64,000 bases of DNA from Fasciola hepatica (GCA_948099385.1 CANUEZ040000140.1:744001-808000); one strand, 5' to 3'; shown: positions 32,981-44,406, counted from the stretch's first letter. Program-made: numbers and translations. The notes: generated by a model not told the origin, from the letters alone.

Positions 32981-33834
32981 CATTGTTTCGGAATTAGGCC
33001 AAAATTATTCGGAAATAGGTCGAAATTATTCAGAATTAGATCAAAATTATCCAGAATTAGTTCTAATTAATTCGGAAATGCCACCTAATCGGCTGTCTGA
33101 GATTTCCTCCTGATTGATCTGGAGACCAGCGTATCGGTCACCTTTACCCCTTTCGCGTAGGTAGTCACACTGTGCACTCGTCGTCTGCGCACCGCATCAT
33201 AATGTGCGTCAAAAATTACGAACATGGACACAACATTGTTGCGACCATAGCTAAGAGGCTCAGTAACTAACATGTGACCGAAGCAGGTGATCGAGAAAGG
33301 ATCAGTAACAAGACCAGTAGACAGAGGCAGGCCTCTCCGTCTGCCTTACGCTTTCCAAATAGGCGAAGGAGACAAAGCAGGTAAAATCACATTGTGGTCG
33401 AAGGCTGACTACGAGGATAGTATTGGGAAACGAAATCTGCTGCCCGTTTACATTGGGGCAGATGTACCCGAATATTAATCAGTCTTCACAGTGGTCACCT
33501 TGTATACTTTGCCCACTTGGAAAGCGTAAGGCAGACGGAGAGGCCTGCCTCTGTCTACTGGTCTTGTTACTGATCCTTTCTCGATCACCTGCTTCGGTCA
33601 CATGTTAGTTACTGAGCCTCTTAGCTATGGTCGCAACAATGTTGTGTCCATGTTCGTAATTTTTGACGCACATTATGATGCGGTGCGCAGACGACGAGTG
33701 CACAGTGTGACTACCTACGCGAAAGGGGTAAAGGTGACCGATACGCTGGTCTCCAGATCAATCAGGAGGAAATCTCAGACAGCCGATTAGGTGGCATGTC
33801 CGAACCACTTAGACCTAATTTTGAAACAATGAGG
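32981..33834. repeat. Foldback (hairpin) repeat with 288-bp near-identical arms
   Basis: The arms 33071-33358 and 33517-33804 are inverted copies so similar that a 62-codon frame is identical on the minus strand at 33085-33273 and the plus strand at 33602-33790. The loop is 158 bases. Weaker inverted similarity extends outward (CCTCATTGTTTC at 32981 against GAAACAATGAGG at 33823-33834). No transposase lies within. The structure fits a foldback/MITE-type element; the mirrored open frames are a by-product of the symmetry. Confidence 0.9.
32998..33080 (+). repeat. 21-bp imperfect tandem repeat on the left foldback arm
   Basis: Three to four units of the type CAAAATTATTCGGAAATAGGT. The right arm has only one unit-like stretch (33806-33822), so the array expanded on one side only. 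Confidence 0.8.
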
Positions 33835-36129
33835 TGAATGGTGTAGTACCGTATCACAAAACGATCTAAGTTTTCTTTGAATTGGAATCGGGACTTTACG
33901 CATAACTTCATCGTTCAGTCAAGACCGATAACAGCAATCGGCGGACTTTCTAATTCCGTGAGCAGAACGAACATTGAGATTCTCAGTAGATTTCTCCCTG
34001 CGTTCATCGAGAGTGACAGCTGAGGAACAGTGTTATGGAGCTCAGTTTTCTGGTTGATAATCCTCCAGGTCGGTGACAGAAAAGTGAAGCTGTTCTGCCT
34101 ACTGAACAGGTCGTTCACTATCTTACCCCGTTTAGTTCGTTCTCAGCTGGGCGAAAATAACACTGATTGTGAATACAGCGAAAACTCTTGCAGTGTTTCA
34201 GGGACCGAAACCGATAAAACATCAGCTTGAAATTCTTGATACAGTTTGACAATCAACCACGGTAGAACTGCTGACCAGCTTCGTGAGCTGTATTAGGAGA
34301 AAATTTTGCGTCATTTGAACAGCGTAGTCGGTCACTCCTTTGATCATTATTGAAATAAGTAATTCATCAAATATTGATGCCAACTATGTGTTCTTCTATG
34401 TTATGAATGTTTGAAGGGATTCGTAACATAATTATCACGAAAGGATCATTCATGTGTACCCAACGAACTGTGAACTGCACCTACCACAAAACCATTTACA
34501 CTGACCTCTTTCAACTCCAATGATAAGATAACTTTAGTAGCTATATCGAGATTGTTTGGAGGACGAGTTTGGCAGTGAATTACCCTCCGTTTTCTACGGA
34601 CACATCATTTGTGATCTGAAAAGGGAAACAAAACTGGTAACTGCAGAAGTACGTAGATAAGGAAGAGGCAGACACTCGTAAATCTAAATCAAGCATATGA
34701 AAAGGTTGAATTAGTTCATCTATATGGTATTTCTTCACTATCAATGTCTTATAAGCAGTGAATTTCTGATACTTCAAATGACGATGCATAAGGTTAATTA
34801 GAAAAATCACAACGGCTTTAGCGTCATACATATTTGTTAGTTATTTTGGGAATGTTTCCAATTTGCTTGAGACTATTCCTCGTCGCTTGGAAATTTAAAT
34901 GGAAATTTCGTCTTTATACTTACATGTTTTGACCTTTTATTTTTTGATGCAGCGCATGTACCGCGTATTTTTCAAAAAAGGACCGCTGCCGGATATTAAC
35001 TCGATGACAAATTAGGAGTGTGAATCTGATTATAACGGTCAGTCCTGGCCTCATTAGCCCAGTCAGTAAGAGAACACGTGCCTCTGGACTAGAACACTGT
35101 AATGATATTTCTTTGTAAGGTGATGCGCGTACAAAACGATAGAAACCTAGGATTGGATGACGCATGCAAGGTGGCACAAAGGCTCATCAGTCAAGTTCGG
35201 CCCGACGAGCGCGGAAGGACATCAGCTGCGGTGTGAATCGGATGGATTTGCGGTCTCACTATAAATCTGGATTTCAAAATTTCTTTCCCAGAAGCTCAGA
35301 GACGACGCCCTTCCATGGCGCAGTAAAACAACACATTTCCATCAGCGTTGAAAATATCCCAACCAGCCAACTGTTGTTCCAGACTTCACAACTCATACAC
35401 AAATCCACCCATTCATCACGGCTTACCCCCACCCCCCGCTCACCAAAAATCAAATAAATAATAATAAACAAAACAAGGTCTTCTAATTACAGTGTAAGGT
35501 CGCAATTCGCATACCCTTCTATGTCTAGCAGCTGAATCACCAAGTTGAGGTTTTGAAGTCCGGCTTGACTGAAGGGACAATAAGGTTATTGGCCATCTTA
35601 CTGACCATAATTTACGTTACGGGAACTTCACTGTTTTGAGAATCCTTAAAAACCTCTGGAAAGGTGCACCGTTTACAACATCAAACTTTTCCTCTACTTC
35701 TAAACGACACCTTTGTAGACTGCTGCCTACACGGAGACGATTTCGAAGTAGTCTTGTTCGCGACCATTTTCAGCATGGTTATCCGTGTAACGTCAAAACT
35801 TTTCACTACAGAGGTTTCCGTACCCTTCGGTTCCGAAACCATCATATTCTTTGTCCACTTGAGATTTGGCGGACCAATTAAGTGTCATCACGAACAGGGT
35901 GTCACGGACCCAGAATGTAAATATGGTAGACGGCGTACAGCAGGATTTCGTACATTCCGCACAAGTACGTACAATTTCGGGGTAAGTGAATACAATAAGA
36001 ACGATAAAAGTGACATGTGTAGTCAGTCATGAATGCCACATAATCCACACGTTGAATTACACACAGTATGCTTGTATTGCCTCAGCCATTGCTGGCATTC
36101 TTGCTAATCTTCTGACAGGGGATTCTTTA
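33835..36129. other. Unassigned 2.3-kb stretch
   Basis: Nothing recognised. Open frames include 35664-36032 (plus, 122 codons) and 34920-35177 (minus) without known domains. A weak tRNA-like string (TTAGCCCAGTCAGTAAGAG) near 35052 may be a SINE head, but no body similarity was seen. Confidence 0.45.
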
Positions 36130-36830
36130 GACGCTTCGCGGGATCCCGATTGAATGTATCATCTGGAATAAGAGCATTAGTGGGCGAAACAAAAATGGAA
36201 TTGTTCTCAGACTGGCCTGTGTTGACCTGTGTCTTCGGTTACTGGAGAAACGACGATAACCAAATATGGCTACTATTTGATTACTGTTTCGTTCTAGAAC
36301 TATGCCACTGGATGGCCGCCAGTCTGTCCCTCTGAAGAAGCTTACATCAGCGGAAGAAACACATTCAAAATTGGTTCTCAAACAACTAAGTTTGAACAGA
36401 TGCGCACGACACTTACCAGTGATACTATGACAAATATTTGGGTATTGTATCAAGAAGTTAGTGATTGGTCAATCTAGTTCAACGAAGGACTGGAGATTAA
36501 TAGAATTTACAGCACTCCTACTAGTAGGAAAAATGATCTCAGCAAGTCCACTAGAGTGAGGATAGCGGGGTGCAACATACAAATGACGATAACCAAGTCC
36601 TTTCAACCAATCATCAAGGGACTCAGCAGATAAATGGGTAACATTATTAGTAACAAGTATCAGAGGCATTCCTCTACGGAACTTCTCGCGTAGAGTAGTC
36701 TGTGTGCACCCGGCTGGGGATGACGTTTTACAAAATACATCTTGCCAGCGAGAAATTGTATCAACAACGGCCAGTGCACCACATTTGCCAAAACTGAACC
36801 ATGGTAATCGGCATGCACACTCTGCCATGG
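36130..36830 (-). pseudogene. Gypsy-2 integrase core and C-terminal tail
   Basis: A 119-codon frame (36828-36469) reads VVDTISRWQDVF (first-Asp block, usual VDAYSKWPEVF), GMPLILVTNNVTHLSAESLD (usual VTDNGTQF; the catalytic Asp reads N) and APRYPHSSGLAEIIF (usual P.HP.SNG.AEN, Glu kept). It runs into the next frame (36453-36127) with SITGKCRAHLFK, VSSADVSFFRGTDWRPSSGI and NRRHRSTQ, the fluke gypsy tail pattern. The DDE triad is damaged at the second Asp. Confidence 0.85.
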
Positions 36831-36861
36831 TTCACACGAAACTGGCCACAGAAGCCATTTT

Positions 36862-37077
36862 CTAAGTTTTGAATTTTTGCTTGGGTAAGTGCCGCTGACA
36901 ATTCTTCGGAATGTTGATAATTTCGGCGACTAACTCAGGCCACCAGCGTGTCAGTATTTCCAAAGACTTCATTTTGTCAACCCGCAAGTGCCTGGAATGT
37001 AAATCTTTGAGTACAATACGCGATTTGATGTGACTGAAAGGATCTCTTGGCGAGCTACGAGGTCTGGAAATCGTCAT
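36862..37077 (-). pseudogene. Gypsy-2 integrase zinc-binding domain
   Basis: It reads RIVLKDLHSRHLRVDKMKSL, ILTRWWPEL and INIPKNCQRHLPKQK. This is the H2C2 domain: the His pair (LH..H) is present, the first Cys is replaced (NIPKNC for C..C) and the second remains. It sits directly between RNase H and the integrase core, as expected. Confidence 0.82.
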
Positions 37078-37223
37078 TTTTCATCATTACTACATCCAAA
37101 ATGTAAAGCTGAGATGACAGGTGCAAAGTATTTATCTATGCCTCGAATCTGTTCTTCGCTAAGCCCAGGAATTGGTTGTACCAAAAAGCAATCGGAAGTA
37201 TATGACTGCGTGGATTCAGAAGC

Positions 37224-37690
37224 TTATTGGGATGAAAAGTCTGCATGCTGAGTGGGTTTAGCAGTTCGATAAATAACATCGTATTCATAAGAACTCAGTG
37301 AGATGCTCCAGTACTGAACCATTGCGGCTGATGGCTTTGCTAGTGATTGTCTGGGGTGATAAATAAGCGTTAACACCTCGTGTTCAGTAAAAATGTTGAA
37401 CTTAATACCAAACAGATATCTGTGCAAACATTTTATTTCCCAAAAGACAGTTACGGCTTCCCTTTTGGGTAGGAGAATAATCCATTCCAACCTTCGTGAG
37501 TTTTCACAAAATGTAGAAGCAAGGTCGACCACATTGTTCCAAAACAACACCAATTCCTGTCACAGATGCATCAGTAATTACAGTAGTATGATCCTTCGGT
37601 GAAAAAGGTTTAGGAACAACATTTGACTTGCGAAGCGCTAGTAGATTATGCCGTGTTCTATCGAGAAGTGAAGACTGTAAAAGCACTTTG
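37224..37690 (-). pseudogene. Gypsy-2 RNase H
   Basis: The first frame (37686-37504) carries VVPKPFSPKDHTTVITDASV then TGIGVVLEQCGRP, with the catalytic Asp of TDAS intact. After a frame change, 37224-37553 reads AVTVFWEIKCLHRYLFGIKF, NIFTEHEVLTLIYHP (usual TDH.AL) and SAAMVQYWSISLSSYEYDVI, ending HADFSSQ (usual HADYLSR). One frameshift is the main lesion. Confidence 0.87.
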
Positions 37691-37889
37691 CAGAAAGAGA
37701 GTTAAACAAGCAAAAAGACTTGAGGAAAATTTGGTGTGAACCAAGATTAATACTGTAGTGCACCCAGAACAGAACGGAGTCCCAGAATGTTTGTGGGAGA
37801 AGATACATCAATTAAAGTCTATAGTCATTTGGAGTTAGGAGAAATGCCACCAGGATTTACAGTAAATTTCAGGCAAGAAAATCCTAAAA

Positions 37890-38330
37890 CATCAAAAGCA
37901 TAATTACATGGATTAACTGCAAAGTTAAGTTGAAAAACTCTCTCTTATAAACGAAAGAGACGGGAATCGGGGATAACTCTGGATGGGTCATGAACAACGT
38001 CATTGTCTTGGTAGGATTCTGCGCCATCGAGACCGGCAGTGATAACATTGGTGGACTGACGGAATGTAGCAAATAAAACACGGAAACCGAAAGGTAGGAA
38101 ATTATGCTTGCAAAGACCAAATGGAGTATGGATGGCCTTCAAAAAATTGGATTTTTCATCATATGGTATTTGTAAATATGTATCCTTTAGATAAATCTTG
38201 GAAAAGACTGTGGAACCTGAAAGACGGTAGAGCATATCCTCCTGTTCTTCGGTAGTGCTCGTAAGTTGGACTAGTTTTTTTCGAGGGTCAACTGATAGTC
38301 ACCCCAGTCTTCTTGCGTCTTAATAGTTTC
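37890..38330 (-). pseudogene. Gypsy-2 reverse transcriptase, central part
   Basis: The minus strand reads LYRLSGSTVFSKIYLKDTYL (motif A; usual FSKIDL.DAY, with the catalytic Asp replaced by Tyr), then HTPFGLCKHNFLPFGFRV (motif B) and GLDGAESYQDNDVV (motif C; usual AYLDDIL, second Asp lost). A WGDYQL lead-in is visible near 38300. The palm and connector to RNase H continue across frames to 37690 (LRSVLGALQY near 37760). It is inactive by these changes. Confidence 0.85.
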
Positions 38331-38400
38331 TGTCCATGATCCGCACTGAAAATTCCCACTGACTTTTCATGTTTTGAGCGGCAGCCAGTAGACTGCTTCA

Positions 38401-39368
38401 AATTATTTCATTGTCCGGACCCTTAGATGATATATTTTAACCGATCAGGGGTGAGAGCCGTCGTCAATGGGTTGCACATTTTCGGAGACATACCTATAGC
38501 AAATCAGTGAGGTTGATTTGAGAGATAGTGTGAACATTTTACAAACTGCGACTTTTTGGGGATGCAGCTTTTCAAGGTTGAATATTAATAGAATACGTTG
38601 GTTTAGGACTGGGTTTCGAAAGTCCTAGGACATTTCGCACACTGCTACTTTCCAAATGTGCTACATTCAACAAACTTGATTATAGTAAGATTAAGAAAAC
38701 TGGTCCCCAATCGCCCAACACATGTTATTTTCCTAGTCTGGCTGGATTTTGACTAACTTGTGAGAAATCCTGTTACGGATGATGAAGTAGAACATGATGT
38801 ATCTCCAATCCGAGTGAAAGCTTCCTTCGTGAGGCGAATTCTGAGTAACATATAGTGATAATGCGAATAATATGGAAGTGGCAGTCCCCAAGCTTACTAC
38901 GAATTTCAGCGGGTCACCAGACGAAACCTATTTCACGGTGTTTTCCGTTCTCGTCAAATGGAAAACACGGTGATCGATTTGCTAAGGTGGGTACGTAACC
39001 GTTGTTCATTTTTTTTCTAATCTAGCATGAATTCTCCGTCTACTCTGGAAAAATTGAGGAGAGTGACTTATGCACGTCTTTTTTGGTGGAATACATTTAC
39101 TACTTCTGTCTCCATTACACACCCATCAAAGACCTACCGAAGATTTAAAAATAGTTGGGGTTTGCCTGCCTGCATTTTATTTGAAATGCTCGGGTCTTGT
39201 GACTGCTAACTGTTTTCGCAGAATATTTCACTAGTCTGAGTTCGATGGCTGCCATTTTACGTCTCAACTTGACCAGTCGTTGATCGTTTCAGGGAGTGAC
39301 TGGCATTTCAATTTAGCTACGGTAACCTGGTCTTAAATTTTGTTCTTAATGTGTCACTCTATTTCCAG
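38401..39368. other. Unassigned spacer
   Basis: Position of the missing gypsy-2 gag/protease, but no gag, protease or zinc-knuckle motif is recognisable. Confidence 0.4.
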
Positions 39369-39551
39369 GATCACCGGCTCTTACATCACCACCTTGCAGT
39401 GAGGGTGTGGCAATTTGTTGCGGCCAAGTCGAAGGACGTTTGAGAGACCCTGTGTTTCTTCAGAAATACCGAACAGCGGCCACAAGCGATAGTGATGACT
39501 CCGTATTAAGGAAGCCATCTCATCCTGCAGGCAAGCAGGCCACCACATAAC
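39369..39551 (+). CDS. Candidate terminal exon of an unidentified gene
   Basis: A strong acceptor-like tract (TCACTCTATTTCCAG) ends at 39368. The following frame encodes 60 residues and then TAA at 39549-39551: it begins SPALTSPPCSEGVAICCGQV and ends SHPAGKQATT, with SDSDDS in the middle. Composition is hydrophilic and unlike the neighbouring element frames. No domain, polyadenylation signal or partner exon is identified. It may be a chance frame after a chance acceptor. Confidence 0.25.
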
Positions 39552-40444
39552 CGCCAATGCCTTCTTATCTTGACGAACTGATACAAGCGAGCTCCGGCTT
39601 AAAACTGACCAATATTGTAATACAACAATTTGATGAGACATCTGCATACTTTTCGACTTCCGAAGTATTTGAAATCTCAAGATGCACAAAAGCTCGGGAT
39701 TGATTTCGATAGCATTTCGTATATGGTAAAATAGATGTTAGGTTTCTGCACATCAACCACTCGTTGTCGCATTTCTGTCGTGCAATCGATAGATAAAGCT
39801 CGCCTGAAATTGTACATGCACGCTGCACTGGCCGTAAGCTCATCGATTTCCTCTTTTTTCCTAATAGCAGTTAACCTACTAAAACGAACTGAAGTAGTAC
39901 ATTTATCAGTTCGACCTTCTCTGGGTGTTTGCAAGTTTCTTCGTCCCAGCTTCGACATGCACGAACGATTCCGAGTTGATAACGCCTGTGATGATACATT
40001 TAGCAAGCCTGTCTCATGATGCCTGATGATGTGGCTCCCAGAGTCTCTAAATTTAACACAAGAATGATGACAGAAAAAACTTTGACAGGAGGACGCGTCC
40101 GTAAGGATACCTTTATTCATAACTTTGAAAAGAAATATCCTAAATAAACAATTCTGATTGAATTCGAATCGTAAGGAAGAGATCATATCAATAATTTCAA
40201 ACCTAATATAGGGAAATGGAGCATAACTGTGATACGTCACTTTGGTTCCATTGCACTATTATCTGAAACGGGAGGCTTTTGATACTTCAGTAAGCTTTTG
40301 TCATCCACAAAAATTTCGGCATTGAAATGATTCAAAAGCAATAGTTTACAAAACTCAGAATAATGAATTAGCTTCGGGGAATATAAAAGACAGTGTGCAT
40401 AACACTACACGTACTACTGGTGCATCCTTAGGCCACACGAACAG
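39552..40444. other. Unassigned stretch with a long anonymous open frame
   Basis: A 187-codon frame lies on the minus strand (39677-40240) and a 94-codon frame opposite it. Neither shows a known domain, signal peptide or splice-supported structure, so neither is called. Confidence 0.4.
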
Positions 40445-41249
40445 CAGATCCATCACGACAAGACTGCACCTTGGTGTGATGTGATGGTTTGCTTGCCCCC
40501 ATGACACAAAGAGCTACGCAGGATGGTTCCCTTAAGCCGGAGACTTAATCATGCCTGACAGGTCAATGTTTAGAGGCCAGAAGAAGTCCAATCTTAGGAT
40601 CAGTTGATGGGCAACCATTGCTTTTATTCGCTTTGCCCCTGGAGAGGACACTCCAGCGAATAAACACAGAGAGAGACTGTTTACCGCTCAAAAAACATCC
40701 ACTAGATAGAAGTAGGAGTGAAGTACCTGGAGTTTCTCTAGACGGTGGAAGAAGTCATTGCACTTCATTGGGCAGCTATAGCCCGCCTAAACTGGGCAGC
40801 CCCCGACCCGAAGGATGCTGCCCCGTCCACGTTTCGCTTGCTCAATCAGGCGCATGGGGTTAAGGACTGACTCTGAAAAGTGGATCCACAACAAAGCACC
40901 AACGAAGACAAGACAGAATGCTCGCAACAATCGGACCTCACGAGACAGACCAGAAGTTCTTTCACAGGTTCTTCAGTCACGTTCACAGGTTGGGTGAACG
41001 CCTCACTGCCTAGTGGGTGAGACTTTTGATTCAAAAGCTCCGGTTAGAGTTCTCAAAGAAAAAACCCCTTCTTTGGTGTGGGAAGCCGCAAAGTATGATG
41101 TGCCCAGAAGCCTCCAGTATCTTTCCTGTAAAGGACCTCACCAATATTCCTTCTTTTAGTTTAAGATCGATGCAAAACGCCACGGGTAATTCCTTGCTGT
41201 GGTAAAAGCAGTACTTCAGGAGTTGGGTGTAAATCAAATGCACTTCTTC

Positions 41250-41820
41250 GGCCTAAATGTTCACTTCATTTGGTTGCCTTTAATGTCCGCACACTGTCAT
41301 ATAGCGAAACAACCTGCCCTCACTAGAACTCTTGACACTTTCAAAATACGCGTATCATATGTCTCCGAAACACGCATACAAGACCCCACTTCTGTGATCA
41401 CTCGTCGCACCCCAAATGCGGCCTCAGTCTCTCGTTTCACTCTTCGTGTGTCGGGTGGTCCAGTGTCTAGTGCTCGTGGTCAGGTCGGCGTTGGGATTGC
41501 TTTGAGCATGAAAGCTGAGCATGTATTGCTAGACTGAATTCCAGTCACCAGTCGTTTGTGTGCTGTTCCGTTGGATGGTTCTGTTCGTGTCAACAACAAC
41601 AAATTGAATCTTCTATGCTTGTTCATCGTGTTTGTGTATGCGCCAACTGATTGCAGTTCCTCTGAAACCAAGGATGGATTCTACCACGATTTGTCTCACC
41701 TGCTACGAAGCGCACTTTCAACGGACGTGGTTGTCATTGCTGGAGATTTCAACGCCCAAGTTGTCCGTTTGGGAGATTCCGAAAGGTACATCTGAGGCCC
41801 ATTTGCTATCCCGGCCGATC
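41250..41820 (+). pseudogene. LINE B3 endonuclease, N-terminal half
   Basis: It reads TRTLDTFKIRVSYVSETRIQ (catalytic-Glu block SETRI), SGGPVSSARGQVGVGIALSM, LLD*IPVTSRLCAV (one stop), FVYAPTDCSSSETKDGFYHD and VVIAGDFNAQVVRLGDSERY. Only one stop (41536-41538) and small frame changes interrupt it, making this the best preserved endonuclease start in the window. The second half is displaced to 44420-44640 by P4. Confidence 0.85.
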
Positions 41821-41841
41821 ATACCGATAACGGCGATCTTC

Positions 41842-41854
41842 TCATTCAACTATG
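41842..41854 (+). repeat. Left target-site duplication of P4
   Basis: TCATTCAACTATG, identical to 44407-44419. Confidence 0.93.
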
Positions 41855-41896
41855 AAAAAACTTGTAATATGAAGAAATTTCTTTTCGATATATCAT
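41855..41896 (+). repeat. P4 inverted repeat, 3' end of the element
   Basis: AAAAAACTTGTAATATGAAG onward; the reverse complement lies at 44342-44383 with about four mismatches. Confidence 0.88.
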
Positions 41897-42164
41897 TTCA
41901 GGCATTTACGTATATAGTACTGGATAAATGAAAGTATACGTACAGCTATAGATAGCAGAGAGTGAGTAAGTGTGCAACAAATCCGGTAACTCGACAACAT
42001 ACTTCAACTTGATGAATCTTGTTCGTTGTGTGAACGACAATAAGTATGAAATGTGTAACCAAATGGCGTGAAAAGACAGGTGTGAAAAAGGAAGGTGTGA
42101 AAAAAGAGGTGTGTGGCAGGGGAGAATTTGTGGATGTGAACCATAAGAAAATCACTTGTTTCGG

Positions 42165-42500
42165 CCACGGCAAAAACAACTGTTGCACAAGGTTACGTTG
42201 CTTACACAATTCTGGCTTTAATATCCGAATTGCTATGGCTTTGGACGTCTTCAGCAACCGCCTGTGTAATCCTTTCGCGTGAACTCTGGGAGTTGTCAGG
42301 ACTGGCCTGTGTCGATTCGATGTGCGCTATCCACCAGATGCTGTAGGATTGCGCTATTGATAGTCCGAACTGTTCCTTTGCGTAAAGAAGCCGGGACGTG
42401 CTCTGATATCCTCTTCGACAGGCGTCTCGTCGTATGTCCAATATATCATGCACTACAAAAGCACGTAAACTGATATAAAACAAAAGATTGAGACTGAAGA
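42165..42500 (-). pseudogene. P4 GIY-YIG endonuclease
   Basis: The minus strand reads VLYQFTCFCSA, one TGA, then YIGHTTRRLSKRISEHVPAS and NSAILQHLVDSAH: the Cys lead-in, YIG, R..LS.R..EH pattern of Penelope GIY-YIG domains. After a small frame change the tail AIAIRILKPELCKQRN closes the protein near 42170. The single stop falls directly before YIG. Confidence 0.87.
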
Positions 42501-43900
42501 GGCAACCTTTCCTTGGAATGTTGAACAATGAAAGGCTTGATATTTGTTAAGATTCGGACATGCGCAGCGGGGAAGGACTTCCCGAGGGTCTTAGATATGC
42601 GTAGATCTAGTATTTCTAAGGTCTTGTCACCCTTGAACGGGACAGTTAGAAAAATATCCTTTTTCTTGGCCATTTGCACTTTCACTTTGTGTCTCCTTTC
42701 TCTCTCATATGTTGACCAATAAACGGTTCTGGATAGCCGATTTTTAAAAATGTGTCACGTATGTGTTCGAGTTCTTGAGCAATCGTGTCAGGACTACAGA
42801 TATTTTTTTGCTCTCTAGGTCAGACAGTTTCTCTAGGATTCTTTTGAATCGTAGAGGGACAAAACCTAGGAAATGTGTATTGCCCCAACCGTGTACATTT
42901 CCGATACAACTTCCTTTCTATATGTCCGTCCTCCATTCTACGTAATCCCACATCGAGAAAAGCGAGGAAATTGTCCATCTCTATCTCCACTATAAATGTG
43001 TTCATTGCATGGGCTTTGTTGGATGTCTGCAGTAGTTCGATAATGTCTTTTGTTGAGTCGCAGATTACGAAATTGTCGTCCATATATCTGGTATACATAT
43101 ATAGACTGTCGACGATGCTGCGTAGTTGTCCACATTCGAGTTTTGCTAAGAATATATCCACTAGAAGGGGTCCAACTGGTGATCCCATTGCTACTCCGTC
43201 CTTCTGCCTGTAGCATTTTCCGCTGTACGGAAATTGTATATTCCATGTACATCTAAGAATTAGTTCTTTTAGATTGGCCACAGGGATGTCCAGTTTGATA
43301 TCATTATCGGTCAAGTATTGACAGATGAATTCTACCGTCTCGATTAACGGAACGTCTGTGAATAGGGACTCCACATCTAGGGAAAGCATAGTCCGTTCAG
43401 ACAGATCCTGATGTTTTATCATCTCCACAAAAGAGAACGAATCATTCACACTATATTTTGCTATTGACTTGCTCACAGGTTCAAGAATTTCTGCAGTCCA
43501 CTGAGCTGTGGCGTGATAGGCTGAGGTGCTCATGTCACTCACCGGTCTTAGGGGTATATTTGGTTTGTGTACTTTTGGTAGTCCATAGAGTCTAGGTGGT
43601 TGTGAGCCGCAGGGCACAAGCTTGTCGTACAGCATTTTGGAAATAGCGTTTTCTGACTTAAGCTGCTTCAAGATCTCTGTCAGCTTAGCCTCGGCTTTTT
43701 GTGCTTTGTCTTTCTCACCCGGGTGGTAAATGAGCTTGCACTCATCAGATAAAATAGTCATCATTTTTCTGTCACATTCAATTCGGTATAGTACAGCCCC
43801 TCCGGCATCTTTATCCGATTTTTGTAGTAGTAAATCTTGATTATTCACTAGTTCTTGGACCGTTTCTCGATGTTGCTAAGTCAATATTCCGTTCAACGGA
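42501..43900 (-). pseudogene. P4 reverse transcriptase (342-codon open core)
   Basis: The open frame 43848-42820 begins NNQDLLLQKSDKDAGGAVLY and continues YGLPKVHKPNIPLRPVSDM, MLSLDVESLFTDVPLIETVE (motif A), KDGVAMGSPVGPLLVDIF (motif B), RYMDDNFVIC (motif C, Asp pair kept) and FLAFLDVGLRR. It then passes a stop into NICSPDTIAQELEHIRDTFL and IGYPEPFIGQHM, the thumb. A further frame (42685-42446) leads to the GIY-YIG domain. Catalytic residues look intact; two or three lesions in the C-terminal third break the protein. Confidence 0.92.
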
Positions 43901-44341
43901 GATCTAGTAGCGTGATACTTTTGACATTCATAAACAAGTGATGTATCCAGGCCGTCAAATGAGTCAGATGATGCTGGTACCAGGTCATACAATTGGCTCA
44001 TTAGACTTTCAAACTGAGTTTCAGTTTACACCTGATGATAACGAGGTTGAATTTTGCAAAACTCAGGTCCGAGAGATAAAGCCTCATATTGTAATTTACT
44101 AAGCATCACAGAAGAATGATTGTGGATATACCTTTCAGGATCATCCGGTAACCTGAACGGTGGTACTCTTGTTTCCAGGCTGCTGAGGAACTTCCCTCGC
44201 TTCTTTCCCGAGCTTTTCGACAAACTGAATCCACAAAATCCCGAAATTCTTTTCGATGACCTTCCGGCAGTTCTGCAACATTCGTTTCTTATCTATTCAC
44301 CAGCCGCTCTATTTCGTCTAAACTGGATTTGGCCGCGTCAT
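43901..44341 (-). pseudogene. P4 N-terminal region
   Basis: It contains KKRGKFLSSLETRVPPFRLP and LQYEALSLGPEFCKIQPR (44223-44026), matching the position and flavour of P1's KKYVRNLLSYHLSRLQLEALS...LNYC.P. The frame then shifts to run into the RT near 43900. The start codon was not determined. Confidence 0.75.
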
Positions 44342-44386
44342 GTGATATATGGAAAAGAAATTTCTTCGTGTTACAAGTTTTTTCAT
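44342..44386 (-). repeat. P4 inverted repeat, 5' end of the element
   Basis: Inverted partner of 41852-41896; contains the palindrome AGAAATTTCT. Confidence 0.88.
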
Positions 44387-44406
44387 GAATCGGTGGGCAT
44401 ATTCTA

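Larger units (their letters stand above)
36130..38400 (-). mobile_element. Gypsy-2: Ty3/gypsy pol remnant, minus strand
   Basis: RT (about 38330-37890), RNase H (37690-37224), integrase zinc finger (37077-36862), integrase core (36828-36470) and C-terminal tail (36453-36130) follow in canonical Ty3/gypsy order. Frames are broken only a few times, so it is better preserved than gypsy-1. No gag, protease or LTRs were recognised on either side. Confidence 0.88.
40445..41854 (+). mobile_element. LINE B3, 5' part (leader and endonuclease start)
   Basis: The same 5' leader as B1 (ATCACGA..A.ACTGCACC... and GGATGCTGCCCCGTCCAC), then the N-terminal part of the endonuclease. It ends at a 13-bp target duplication where Penelope P4 is inserted; B3 continues from 44407. 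Confidence 0.87.
41855..44406 (-). mobile_element. P4: near-complete Penelope-like element nested in LINE B3
   Basis: 2.55 kb, minus strand, bounded by an exact 13-bp target duplication and ~45-bp inverted repeats (41852-41896 and 44342-44386; 20 further bases precede the right target site). It encodes an N-terminal region, RT and GIY-YIG domain. The RT has a 342-codon uninterrupted frame. Uninterrupted LINE copy B4 shows the empty site (47400-47440). It is the youngest-looking Penelope element here. Confidence 0.93.

Noticed and set aside
33085..33790. Two identical 62-residue proteins on opposite strands
   Set aside because: They are a consequence of the near-perfect inverted repeat, not two genes. 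No start context or domain supports coding.
39677..40240. 187-codon open frame on the minus strand
   Set aside because: It is the second longest open frame of the window on this strand, but it has no recognisable domain, no signal peptide and no splice-supported structure; an opposing frame is also open.
42820..43848. A functional telomerase or retron reverse transcriptase
   Set aside because: The RT motifs, thumb and downstream GIY-YIG domain identify it as a Penelope-like element. It has a target-site duplication and inverted repeats, so it is mobile DNA and not a host or bacterial RT.
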